Positions 23,240-34,695 of a DNA stretch of 64,000 nt are shown piece by piece. Position numbers and translations under genes: made by a program. The stretch's first letter is position 1, and each line of letters opens with the position of its first letter. Source of the DNA: Bursaphelenchus xylophilus (Eukaryota > Nematoda > Chromadorea > Rhabditida > Aphelenchoididae). The stretch covers positions 6,758,001-6,822,000 of the forward strand of contig CAJFCV020000003.1 of the NCBI GenBank assembly GCA_904066235.2. The letters are read 5' to 3'. The notes beneath the pieces were generated by a model. It worked only from the letters and a program-made list of their open reading frames with translations, ran no database searches and was not told where the DNA came from.

Positions 23240-23445
23240 CTCTTCCAATTATGAATTCAATTCCCACCCCAACCAGGCTCCTTTTCCTGTCCGGATTCTG
23301 ATTCAGCCGCCCTGAATCAGCTCCCATACCTCCCAAAAATGAATTCAAATGCTTTAAATTGCACTTTATACATACAAATGTGATATCACAGAATATACAG
23401 ACAATACCTGTAGTAAAGGCAAGACAGTCGAGGTTGAGGTCATTA

Positions 23446-26400
23446 TCAATGATTTGAGGTCTCAAATACGGGATATATCCGGATCTGAGGGGAAGGCCGA
23501 GATGTCTTTCTCTCGTTTTTACACCATAGAAATAGGGCTATGAATAGAATCAGGGCTATGGTGATTAGAAGCATGATGACGTATATACTGAAGGAAAGAT
23601 GATATGCTCGTTGGGGGCGCCTCATGTCCACGATATCCACATGATTTGTTTGTATTTGTCGAGTTAAGGACACCTCCAAGGCAGGCTCCAACTGACGAGT
23701 TCGACGAGTTAAGATAATCTCCGATGTATTGGTTTTGTGACATACGGGGGGCTTAGATTAAACAATTATTTTTCGATTAAAATAAAAATTTTTAAAAGGT
23801 GTTATAACCTTTAACAAGAAAAACCTACCGAATAACCCTCGCATCCATCCCGGTCTCTCTGACAAAGGCTCACTTTGCAAGAGAATAACAGCGATTCCAC
23901 ATTTACAAAAGTAAAAACATGAGCTCTGACATGAGCCAGGATCTGATCATTCGCATATTCGATCTCGCCGAGTAGTGAACTGTCGGCAGCACATCCTTGG
24001 TTATCGACTATCTCATAACTCCGCTCAGTCCCATTAAAGGCCTTACAATCATGCACATATAATCCATAAGCACCACTGACATCTAGAAGGAGTAATTAAA
24101 ACATATTCAGGTTACCATCGGATGCCTTGCATTCCCACCGATGATAAATAATCTGCCCAATGCTAGCTGATTGAAGGACAGGACCATTGGGAGAATCTCT
24201 TCTTATCGTATACTCACATTTGGGGGGAACAGCATCAAGGGCTATTGTTTTGCTTAGAGCCATTAGACTAGAAGAGAGTTTAATTAGGATGATAACTAAC
24301 CCCTCTACGTCCAATCTTGTCTCCAATGTCTGCTCAATACGCCTTCTGGGAATAAAACATTGCACAATATAACTTTGGTCTTGATCTGTGATCAGCTCTT
24401 TGTGATGATAAATGTTGATCACAACGGAATTGTTACGCCCCCTAGGAGAGTTCTAAAATTTTTTTTCAAATTTGTTTTTTTATTTACCGAACTGATCGAG
24501 GAATGTCCACATTCGCCAGTCTTGATGGAGAATGTGACTTCTCTCATTATATTTGATCCTTCATGAGTTTGAGGGATCTCGATATAACATCCGTTTACTG
24601 TCTCATATCCCTTAGCTCCAATAAAGCCAGAGAAATATTCTGGTAATTTGAAAGTTGCCTAAACAAGTTAGTAAATTGATTAATGCTAAAATTGCGCAAT
24701 ATTACGCCAACTCTTACCGTCACACCGTCACTTCGGCACTGCACTTGTACATTCTCAGATGAATATGTTGATGATAAATGATGAGGTCTCTCTGAAAAAA
24801 ATATTGTAAAATGTCTTTAAAAATTTTAGATTACCAGTTGTAGCCGGCTCTTCTTTATCAACGTTTTCTTCAACGTTATCAAATGGTCCTGCAGGAGCTG
24901 AAGTTGAGAAGACTTGGAGGTCATTGTTTACAACATGATGTTCTCCTTTCAAAACCGCTTCAATCTTCTTTGCCAGTCGTTTAGCCAGTGGTGTTTTCAG
25001 GGTGTCTTTTAGATCTAGTGGAGCCAAATCTGAGGCCTCAGCGATCTCTTTTAATCCGTTTGGATCAGCCTCTACAGTGGCTACGACCAGCATCGTGGTG
25101 TCATCTTGATGGGCCAATTCCACCGGGATCTTAATCTTATTTTGATCTGCTTCGTCTGTTATAAGAACAAGGACATTCGGAGCATCGGAACGATCGCCCT
25201 GGAGAAAAAAGTTTTAAAATAATTCCAATATTTGAAAGCAATTACTCTTGTCTTTGTAAAAGCGTATTTCATGATCTTCTCCACCGCCCTTCCCAGATCT
25301 GAATCTCCATTCATATATTTGGTATCCCGTATATCTTCCAGCAACTCAGTAATGCAATTGTGTTTCCTAAACGAGAACTCGAGTAATGGCTCCTCATTAT
25401 ATTGTATTAGAGATATTTGAATTCCATTCTGTCCAATGTTTTTGAATTGTCTGACCGTATCCGCGATCAACTTGAGCCCACTGCCAAACTGCCCCGATCC
25501 AACAGTCTTTGAGCTGTCCAAAAGGAACAGAACATCGCCCAGGAGAGCGTCAGTGCTATCATTGGGGATGGGGCATTCGTCATTGGCCTCAGGGATAGTG
25601 GCAATTACATTTTCGGTGGTCTGGGGATATAAATAAACATTAAGGATGATCTTACTGTCTCTATGGGGATCGGCGTTGTTAAGGCCGGCGGGGATGTGAC
25701 GATGGTGTTGGCTTGCGTGGGAATCTCTGATAAATATTTGAATTCAAATCCCTGAAACTTGCCTGTGGCAGTTGTTGGGGGCCGTGGTTTCCAGGTGCGG
25801 GGATGTTCTCGGGCTTCGTCTCCATTCGCCGAATGCTCGGGGATAATCAGTTCCTGACCCATGGTGGTGGCTTTTGTAGAAATAGTTGTGTATCCGGTCT
25901 GTTCCACGTCTTTTTCATCTTCTGATTGTTCTGGAAGTTGTTTGGCATCTTCTTGATGCAGTTGATTGTCTCCTGAAACCGGCAAAGGTCCTTCTGTTAA
26001 GTCATCAAAAGGAAATGTTTCGGATTCTGGTATTGAATCAGGAGTGGTTGGTTCTACGCCTGGTTGAAGATCTTCCACGCGAACACTGATTCCAGGGGGT
26101 AATCTTCTTGTTGTTTCAGGGATGGATTCTGGAGTAGTGCCAGATTCCTCAGCTTCTGGAATAACGGTAGTTTTCTGGAATATAATGAGAGGCGGGGAGG
26201 TTTCCTCTTTAATTTGAACCTGTGTTGTGGTCGTTGTAATAGACGTAGTAGTTGTTATTGTTGAAGGAGAAGTTCTAGCCTCGGTGGAAGTGGTTGTTGG
26301 AGCATGTGTGGATGTGAGACTCTTGATCTTCTCCAACTCTAACTCTGCTTGTTTCCTTTCCTCGGGATCTGTGATTGTAGTTAGTGCATCCCCGATCAAT

Positions 26401-27411
26401 TTCTCCAGATCTTTTGAACTTATGTCATCTGGGGTTGGTGTTGTCTGCACGAAATTCGTTTTGTTTTTTGTTTCGGACTTACGGTAACGTTGTTATTTTT
26501 GGCAATTCGATCGAGTTCGTCGAGGATGAGAGGTATGGCGGTCTCCAATTCCCTGTCCAATTCCCTTTCCAAATCCTTGTCAGTGATGTGAGAGCCATTG
26601 GTGGCCGCATAGGCTTTGACATGAGCCTGAAACGGAGTTCCAGAAGTGCTGCTTAAGACTCACGAAATTGCCAGGATTAGAGCCCATTTTCCGTTCATCA
26701 GACGCAATTAAAACGCCTTTCTTTGTCTCCAAATCCCGGGAAATCTGAACTCTGTCTTCTCCGTCCACTTGTGTAACGAGACGGGCTTCAGAGTACAAGG
26801 AGTTGGGGTCATGTTCATTGGCAAACACTTGAATTAACGTCTTTATAATTACTGGGTCTGGTTTTCGGATTGGCTGTGGGCTGGTCCCTAAAATAGGGTT
26901 TTGAGTTGCAGATAGTATCTTTTAATTTCAAACTTCTCTCATTGCATACGAAGGAACTCTTTTCTGAACATTTCTTTTGAACTTGCCTTGATTACTCTGG
27001 AAGTTCTGATTTCCATTCCATTGTTGATTCCCGTTCCACTGACCTTGTTGCTGCGACCATTGTCTTTGGTTTGATTGGCCTTGTCTCCATTGATTATTCA
27101 AATGTTCATATTCATCAATTACTGGTGGATTTGGAGGTGGTTGATACCCTAAGGGCACGGGTGTATTCTGATAGACGGGTTGTCTGTGTTGAGGTGCGTA
27201 TGTATAGAAGGCCAAACGAGGCTAAAGTAATATAAAAATCAAGTTTATAAAATAATTAGAGTCTCTTGAAATGTCTGTTTCATAAATCATCCAACCTATA
27301 AAATTAATGGGAGAAAACAAGTTTGAGGTGGATATCTGATAGCGAAATAAGGAAGTAATTACTCACTTGAACCAGTCCGAATAGTAATAGGACTACCGAA
27401 AGTGTGGCCAT
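23446..27411 (-). CDS. VWA-ZP domain transmembrane protein (cuticlin-like apical matrix protein)
   Basis: Thirteen exons between 27411 and 23446 give ~1107 aa in frame. In order: signal peptide (MATLSVVLLLFGLVQ); a Gln/Asn/Pro-rich segment (GQWNGNQQWNGNQN); a region of short acidic repeats; a long Thr/Pro/Glu-rich stalk (~residues 230-490); a von Willebrand A domain (DVLFLLDSSKTVG with a DxSxT metal site, later VLVLITDEADQNK); a ZP domain with spaced Cys (VQCRSDGVTATFKLPEYFSG through SLLFSCKVSLCQRDRDGC); a dibasic furin-type site (LTRRTRQ); one membrane helix (YVIMLLITIALILFIALFLW); a short basic tail. ZP proteins polymerise in apical extracellular matrix after cleavage. The least certain junction is 26934/26873. 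A 36-bp in-frame stretch in the stalk (25727-25762) has GC-AG intron borders and may be spliced out. Confidence 0.85.
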
Positions 27412-28265
27412 TTGGCCAGATTACGTAATCAGCGACAATATTACGAAGATAACCCAAGGAAAGTGCGGGTGTCACCGTTTTTTCGAGCAGAGTTGAGGAA
27501 ACGTCAATAGAAAAAGTTTATCTCAAGGGTTGCGTTGTGGTTTTTCATTGAGGCGGGCTCGAAGGAGTGAATTTTTGGTCGCGGTTGGGGCAAAATCGTT
27601 TATCCCGCGCACTTTTTCTCTTTTATGTCACTGTTAAGAAGTGAAGAGGCAGACGAAAAAGTGTTGAGCTTATCAGCGAGCCCTTCGAGACAAGGTGAGA
27701 GGAAAGGAAACACCTGAATCCGGTTCCAAACAGCGGGATTTCGGGGATTCTTGTTGTTGTTGACCTTCGTCCCAAGTCACAAAGCATCACGTAAAAGAGA
27801 GCTCTGAAGGATAAAGAAAGGAGCCGAAGAAATATTGGATGACATTTCGTTGACCATAAAACGATTCCTTCTCCATTTTGTCATCGTATTTACAGACAGT
27901 TACACACTTGTCAACAACTGGCCATTGAAATCTTCGTTAACCCATTTATGGTACGATCAGATAACCCCATGTCTTATTTTACTTTTTATCTGTTGCAAAA
28001 AGAGGACATTACTTGACGAGAATGTCGACGAACCGTAAGGATTGGACTTGGAGATGATTCTTTCTTTACTCCGCCTACTGCATTAGAGTCCAGGAGAGTT
28101 TTCTTTCCCCCGGACCTTTAAGTTTGTCTTTTTACTTTACTGTACATGCAGTGTTCATTGTTGATGCGGAGGGATCAATGTCCGTTTCCGTTGATCCATT
28201 TTATCCCGTTTATATGGCGTGTTCCTGTTTTTTTCACTCGTTAGTTTAATTCTAGGTTTACAAGG
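27412..28265. other. Divergent promoter region (VWA-ZP gene / neuropeptide gene)
   Basis: No gene supported. A T-rich stretch and a TTTAG acceptor-like site at about 28250-28258 precede the neuropeptide ATG. Confidence 0.4.
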
Positions 28266-28722
28266 ATGCGGACGGTGATATTATGCTTAATCTTGAGCGT
28301 TGGGTGCATCGGAATGGCTTCAGCTGGTGAGTTTTCACTTTTAAGAATAAAGGCCAGACATCTTGGTGAAACTGCATCAATTTAATACCATACTATTACA
28401 TCCTGACCCTTAATTTTCAGCCTCCATTTACATCGACTCAAATCGGCCAGACTACGAGGAGAATCTGCAGAAAGTATATGACAATCGGCTTCAACCTTAT
28501 GCAATCGAATATCTCGCAAAACGAGCTGCTCTACCGTATTCCGGAGGTATATATGGGAAGAGAGCAGCCCTTCCTTACTCGGGTGGAATCTATGGAAAAC
28601 GCGCTTCGGTCCCTTTCTCGGGCGGAATCTACGGCAAACGGAGTGTAGATGAGGCGCCAGTGGATCATGTGAATGGCATCAGTATCCGTGCTATGCCCAT
28701 CAACGGCGGCTTCTATGGGTGA
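28266..28722 (+). CDS. nlp-10: GGxYamide neuropeptide precursor, NLP-10-like
   Basis: Two exons (28266-28326, 28421-28722), 120 aa. A signal peptide (MRTVILCLILSVGCIGMASA) is followed by a spacer and, after LAKR, three tandem peptides each followed by GKR: AALPYSGGIYGKR twice and ASVPFSGGIYGKR. The Gly before KR predicts C-terminal amidation, giving ...GGIY-amide peptides. A fourth related sequence, AMPINGGFYG, ends the protein with its Gly directly before the stop and could be amidated after carboxy-terminal processing without a KR. C. elegans NLP-10 peptides share the PFSGGMYG core. The tandem 39-bp repeats at 28524-28640 are nearly identical, indicating recent duplication. Expected in neurons with PC2-type processing. 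Confidence 0.92.
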
Positions 28723-29141
28723 TTTGTAGAAGACGTGACTGGCCTGTCGTCACTCTCCGGTGGTCTTCCGTTTCTTCGATGCCGATCTCTTCGTATCTTC
28801 CTCTAGTTCCCTTCGGGATCTCGCCTTGTTAACTTTATCTATTTATTTTATGCAGCCGTGTACAATTTTTGTGACAAGAAACAATTTGTAACCCAGCAAC
28901 AACGTCTTTCGAAGAAGTTTTAAAGAGGGTTTAAAAGTGTTTGCGGGTATGAATTCGAATTCAAGAAGAGCCTATTCTAGTTATTCACTACCGCCTATCA
29001 GTCGAGGTCATGACGCCCCTCTGAGTCAAGCATCAAATAGGTAACAGTATTTGACTGTTTTTGCAAGGCTGTTTTTCTTCGTTTGACCTCTTAACTCCAA
29101 ACTCAAATTAACTCGATTCGCAGTTCCGTATTGAACTTTCA
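28723..29141. other. Intergenic; neuropeptide 3' UTR and 5' region of the CEP104-type gene
   Basis: An open stretch at 28951-29041 (MNSNSRRAYSSYS...) ends in a GT donor but cannot be joined in frame to the next exon, so I leave it out of the model; it could be a 5' UTR exon. An acceptor at 29121-29123 (TTCGCAG) lies 18 bp before the chosen start. Confidence 0.35.
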
Positions 29142-30932
29142 ATGTTAAGATACGATCGGAACCCGAATGTGTTGGCATCATTGCGTTCGATGAGAACAGA
29201 GGTGGACCGAGCAGGACGAGGAGGGAATGACGTCAGGGTAATCTTGTACTTCTATTCCTAGTCAAGCGAATATTTAGTCCCAGATGGCTTCGGAAGCGAA
29301 ACTAATCTTAGAGCGGGCCGAAAGGGAAATTAATAAGATTCAGAAGAGGCGGACAGAAGCCCTCATGAACGGCGATACTATCAACGCCGAGAGACTTGCC
29401 CGTCGAATCAACCAAATCTATTCCGCCGCGGTTAGAGAGGCTCGAGTAGATGCAGTCCGAAATGAGGTTAGCTGTAGTTGATGAGGAACTTAAGCAGTTG
29501 TAATTGTTGCCCGTGTTAGACTTGGTGACGTCATTCCTTTAGAGAACGAGACGTCCTCGGAGTTACGATCAGTTAGATACAATGGAAAGATTGCCACAAA
29601 CAGAAGGAAGGAGCTTCAGAAGACGGCCAAGGATCGTCACTCCACCAAGAGATTACTATAAAGAATATGCGAGAGATAGGAACGAGGCCCAGACAAGTTA
29701 TACAAGATTCAGATCTCCATGGAGATTACCATCTCCTCCGGAAAAACAGCAAAGAGATAGATTTCGGAGAACGAAAAGCCAAAGGAATAATCAACGACGA
29801 TCACAGAGTTCCGGATCTGAAAGACTCAAATATACATCCAATTCAGAAGCTGCTGTTAAACATATGAAACGGAACAAAAGACTCAAAGATGTGAAACTTC
29901 CAAAAACGGCTGATGTCATCAAACAGATCCCGATGACTGGTCAAAGTCAGCTACATCCTATTCCTGAGCCAGGAGAAACAAAGTAAATTCATTTAGTATT
30001 TATGTCAACTTTTTTTAGTATATGTCCTCAATGTTATGAACGGAACGATGCCTTCGCAGTAGAGGCCAATCTGAAGCAGCACTGGTTGTATCATTGTCCT
30101 GTTCTCACGAAATGCGACTTCTGTGATCAAGTTCTTCATGTGGCCGAACTCAATAATCATCATATAAATCTGTGCCAATTTGTGAACAAAACCATGCTTC
30201 CCTGTCCATTATGTGGCTTGGCTCAATATGGAGGTGAAAGTAATCATCCTCGATGTCCAAGTAAGTGTTATTGCAACGAAATATTTGATGACAGAAACTC
30301 ATCCCGAACCGGGCGCAGCCTGGTGTCCTTTATGTTCCAAGAAAGTTGAATCTCTCACCTCACCCGAATCATGGAGAAATCATTTAATCGGCAATTGTTT
30401 AAACAACCCAAGGATAAAGAGCAGATGGAATGGCAAGACGGCACCAACGTGAGTATAATACAATCTCAAGAAATAGCATTTCTAATGACAATATATTTAT
30501 AATACAAAAGTTTTTAATCACACAATCGTTGCAGACAAGGAGCATCGCTATTAACCGGTCTACAATTGAATGTAGGTTGGATTACTCTCTTCCTTTACCC
30601 GTTTACAGACTGAATTTGATTCTGTCCCAATTAATGAACCCCAACAAAATATGGCCCCGGTCCCAATGGCTCCTCCGGCCGTTGGGGGAATGCCCTTAGG
30701 CAATGGGGACATAAATGGACCAATAACTGGAGCTCCCTCCCAATTTGGTCAACTCCCTCCACTTAATGCAAATCAAGGCTTTGGAATTGCCCAGAATCCG
30801 CAGCAACCAACGAATGGGCAGAATCTTAGAAGTGCATATAGAAAGCTGCAGCAAGAGAGGAAACAAGATTATGAGAAACAACAGGAAAGAGAGGCAGCGG
30901 AGGAGGAGGAGAAGGAAGAAGAAGATCATTAG
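29142..30932 (+). CDS. Protein with CEP104-type C-terminal zinc-finger array
   Basis: Seven exons (29142-29237, 29284-29466, 29543-29982, 30019-30260, 30295-30448, 30535-30571, 30609-30932), 491 aa. A helical region with the pattern QKRRTEALMNGDTINAERLA is followed by a basic Arg/Ser/Gln-rich linker. Then comes a Cys/His array: CPQC...H..YHC, CDFC...H...C, CPLC...H..C and CPLC..W..HLIGNC. The last unit, with Trp and HL, matches the CEP104/Glybro1 zinc fingers at distal cilium tips, which bind CP110 and NEK1. A Gly/Pro/Asn-rich stretch and an E/K-rich tail end the protein. The jelly-roll and TOG domains of full CEP104 are absent from the window. The start Met is uncertain (29142 or 29284). The stop lies 2 bp from the merlin stop. 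Confidence 0.7.
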
Positions 30933-30934
30933 GC

Positions 30935-33193
30935 TCAGATCCCATCGAAAGTATTCACACGATGCTTCGGGGGACCAGCTCCACTCTGAAAATAGTGGTT
31001 TTTTTTACAAAACTCTTCATCCCGTAAATAAAAATAGTTATGTTTACTTTGCGTAAAGTCGAGTATTTATCCAATCCCATTTGAACATTACTAGCGTGCA
31101 CTCGATCATGTTCGGTAATGCTGTCCTGCTTTTTAAACACATCGATTTCTTGTCGTAAATGTGACAATCTCTCCTTCAATTCTCTGTTCCTTTCAATGTT
31201 TTCCATTCTAAAATAATATTAATTCACTTTTGTCTTCTTACTTTGTTTTCTCAATCTCGGCGCAGAGATCTTGGATCTCTCCATCCAGAAGAACCGTGCT
31301 TCCATTATTATTTATAGGTCCCTCGTCCTCCATTACATAAGAAGAGGTCATTCCATTAGAAGTCGATCTGTGGACATGATTTTCTTTGGCATTGAGGACC
31401 ATTTCTGGAGTCTGGCTGAGCCGATGCATCGTGGAATGGGAGTGGCGGAGCTGGGGTTCAACGTTTTCGGTACCATACGGCGGAGCGTACTGTAATTTTA
31501 CATTTTTTTGGAAATCGGAATGATTTGCCAAACAAAAAAAGCGTGACAAAGAATATTAAAAAATACCTGATCCAACTCGTTGATAAAAACCTGGCTTCTG
31601 AATAAAGACCTCTTCGGAAGGGACTCAAAATGATTATTAACAACATAATGTGGCTGCAACTGATGAAAACGATCGCCCTGTGAAAACTGAATTAAGCGGC
31701 AAAACAAGGAAACTCAGAGTGAAATCAGAAGAACTGAGGATCCTCACTCACCTGCTGCATCTTGGACAACATTACTCGCTGAACCTCGGCTTCAGCCTCG
31801 CTGCAACGCTTGGAATAAGCTAAGGTCTCTTGCTCCAACTTCTCCGTGGTCAGGCGATGACTTTCATCAGAAGTTTTTATAAAATCCTGAAATTAGATCT
31901 TTTCATTTTTTAAAATTTCATTTCACCTGCATTGTTGCCAATTGTTCTGACATGAAAGCGACTTCATTTTTGTATTTATCCCTCTCCGTCTCTGCCTGAA
32001 TCCTCCGTTCCTTCTCCTTCATAAATTTTGCTTGTTCCGCCAATCTCTTCTGTCGCTGCTCTTTGGCTTGAATCTTCATTTGTTGAACTTCCAATAGATC
32101 TGGCTGCCGTCTTCGAAGGTAGAGATTGTGAGTTCCAATACATAAATCGAGGATCGACATGTTTATGGACATCTCCTGGGCTCGGAACTTAAGTTTGCTT
32201 TTGTCTACATTGCATATTGAGAACTAAATGTTTGGTTACAGTAATCAGCGTTCTCCTTACTTCTTTATTTTTGAATGAAATATTTTTTATTTCACTCCAT
32301 GGGAAAAACGGCCTCGGGGAAAGACGATTGTGGGTTTCGTAGATCCCGATTCCTTGAGCTGAGACTCCCAACAAGAGATTCGTATCTTTTTGATTCTAAA
32401 AAAGTTAAAGTCATCATGGTGAACACTTACATAGATGGGGTAGTATTGAATGCCATACATGTCCAGGTCCTGTGCCACTCGAAGGTATTCCATTTCCGCG
32501 TCTTCTCTGTAAATTCATTGCTGATATTATGGAGAACACATACGTTGATAACCCCCCATTATTGGACCACCACTTTCTGAGCCTCTCTTCCCACATTTCT
32601 TTGGACATGTGATAATGACTGATTACTGAAGCAGGCAACAACTTGTCCAGCTCTAAATCCACATCATCCGCCACATCCCCACACATCGCCTGGACAGCAT
32701 AAGAGGCTAATAACACTGCTGCTTCGGCCTGGCAATATAAATCTTCTTTGAGTATGCTCTGTTTTATTTGAAGGAAGAATAAATGCCTAGTAATGTCTTG
32801 AATCAGTTCTTCTTCCACGGATTCCGGATAGAACTTGACCAAGAAGTAGAAGTGATACGCGCCGGCCTCATCTTTGATCACGTTCTGCTCCGCTACCTAG
32901 GCAAATTGAAAGACAAATGCTAATTTACTCACTAATTTCTCCATCTGAAGCCAAACCGAGATATTACTTTTATTCAGAAATTGCAGTCCGAAGTACCATA
33001 TCTCCCTGAGGCCAATTATTCGACACACCGCATCAAACAGTTGCCGCCCAGTCCAGTCCAACTGAAAAAGCAATAACATGTTTTATGCTGCGAATGTATT
33101 TATTACCTCAATGTTTATGGCTGTGATATCTGCATCCATGGTGGTTACCCGGACGGGAACAGCCTTCTTTCTTCGAGAAAACAAAGACAACAT
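30935..33193 (-). CDS. nfm-1: Merlin (NF2 / NFM-1), FERM-domain tumour-suppressor family
   Basis: Eleven exons (33193-33107, 33061-32933, 32896-32544, 32506-32431, 32395-32261, 32223-31927, 31886-31752, 31677-31567, 31489-31242, 31207-31048, 30985-30935), 593 aa, all in frame. The FERM domain begins VRVTTMDADITAINIE and includes GLREIWYFGLQFL, VKFYPESVEEELIQDITRH, LYCQAEAAVLLASYAVQA, MWEERLRKWW, EMEYLRVAQDLDMYGIQYY, LLLGVSAQGIGIYE and CIGTHNLYLRRRQPD. The helical rod is followed by a C-terminal FERM-binding tail (KYSTLRK, then HRVNTFDGI). ITRHLFFLQIK and DLDMYGIQYYPI are closer to merlin than to ezrin/radixin/moesin. The normally conserved Thr of the ERM tail lies in STLRK, so tail regulation is hard to call. 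Merlin links membrane proteins to the cortex and controls Hippo signalling. Confidence 0.92.
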
Positions 33194-33470
33194 ACTATAT
33201 ACATACTACGTCATTCAAATGATCAGAAATAATTCGATTCGAAGATATAAATAAAATAATAATTTGACCTCTCTGCAGCGAGTGTTCGCTTTTTCTTCGC
33301 CCAATCACCCCCCCCCTTTTTTCTTCTTCTTCTTCTTTCCGATTAGCCTCTTTTTTCTTGTTTGGATCAACAGGTATGCGACATTTCTTTAAGTAACTAT
33401 TTCATAAAACATGCATGTCAAATTTTGATGGTCCACGAAGTCCTCATCACAACCAAATTTGTTAGAGGGG

Positions 33471-33588
33471 TAGCCAAAAATCTGGATCGGCAAGCCAAAG
33501 TGTCAGCTTGCTTTGAAGACACTTTTAGCTAGTTTTTTGAGGCTTCAAAATTATTCTGACACTTTCGCTAGCCGATCCAGGCTAACCA
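33471..33588. repeat. Short inverted-repeat hairpin
   Basis: The left arm TAGCC...TGGATCGGCAAGCCAAAG and the right arm near 33555-33588 are complementary with a few mismatches (CTTTCGCTAGCCGATCCAGG). The loop is ~48 bp. Probably a small MITE remnant; GCTAGCC motifs recall family D. Confidence 0.5.
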
Positions 33589-34275
33589 TTTTTTAATGTT
33601 TAAATGGTTAGCCAAAACCCTAAACAAAATTGGTTGTGATTTCAACTTATTGGCTAGCTGGGCAAACAATTTTGCAACATTTGCTTACATACATGGCTCG
33701 GGACTTCTAAATCTCTCCGCAAGGGTCGAACCCTGCAAATTTAGTCCAAAATTAAAAGTTGACAAAAAAGGCAGAAATTCTTACAGAGAGAAATTGCGCA
33801 ATGGTATGTCAGATTGCGCAACTTTTAACTTCGTACTAAATTTTCAGGGTTCGGATGGACTCTTGCGGAGAGATTTAGAGAAGTCCCGAGCCATACCGGA
33901 ATTTATAAAGCATTTGTTCCGAATACCGCAAGTGTCACTTTTCCGCAATTCCTCAAATGTCCAAATTCCGCAAATATAGTACTTCACGACAGGTCGTGGA
34001 ACACCCTGTACATCGATTTTGAAATCAAAAATCGGCGTTTACTCATTTTTTCTAATGTCCCGACTTGAAAACAACGCAATTTTTGAAAAAAAAAATTTTA
34101 TCCTAGGACCCGATCAATCTTATTATTTCTACTAACTAAGCCTTCTCCAAGCCTCCCCCATGGCTACAACGACGAACCGACACGATCCATACTGTAAATT
34201 AAAAATCCTAAATATCAGTGTTTGAAGCCTAAATCCATGTAATGCGACGATATGACGAAAAACGAAGCGCCAGTT

Positions 34276-34375
34276 GAAAGGAATGCCATCGAAAGGAACC
34301 CCTCGTGGAGAAGAACCCCTTGCTGAGAGGAACCCCTCGTTGAGAGGAACCCCTCGTCGAGAGGAACCCCCGAGT
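34276..34375. repeat. 17-bp tandem repeat, about six units
   Basis: Units at 34276 (degenerate, 15 bp), 34291, 34308, 34325, 34342 and 34359 follow the consensus GAGAGGAACCCCTCGTN. The unit is itself nearly self-complementary (GAGGGG/CCCCTC-like), so the array could form hairpins. No reading frame through it is convincing. Confidence 0.85.
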
Positions 34376-34585
34376 AAGAAATGTTGGATATAGAGGTAAT
34401 CGATGACGGGGATTTCGAAAATGATGTTAATTTTTTCTCTCGAGGAAAACCAGTTGAAAGCTGAAAGAATATACTAGAATAACATAAGGAAACATCCTTA
34501 ACTTTCACCCCTTAAAAAAGTTACAGTTCATCTAAATTTACAGACATGTAACTTTTGAAAAAGGCCGCAAAATCGAAAAAGACCG

Positions 34586-34695
34586 ATTATGACCCGAAGT
34601 CGCAAAAGTTCGTCCTTTTCAACAAAAAATCGCTAGCCAAGCAACAGGGCTAGTAGCTAGCTGGCCCACGTGGCTATCCAAGCACCTCGGTGACT
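34586..34695. repeat. Half copy of repeat family D
   Basis: Starts GATTATGACCCGAAGTCG and runs through GCTAGCCAAGCAACAGGGCTAG to CTCGGTGA, matching the left arm of the 44642-45144 element with ~20-25% difference by eye. I do not see the matching right arm. Confidence 0.6.

Noticed and set aside
28951..29041. Exon-like stretch starting MNSNSRR with a GT donor
   Set aside because: It cannot be joined in frame to the next acceptor without a stop codon; it may be an untranslated exon, so it is not in the CDS.
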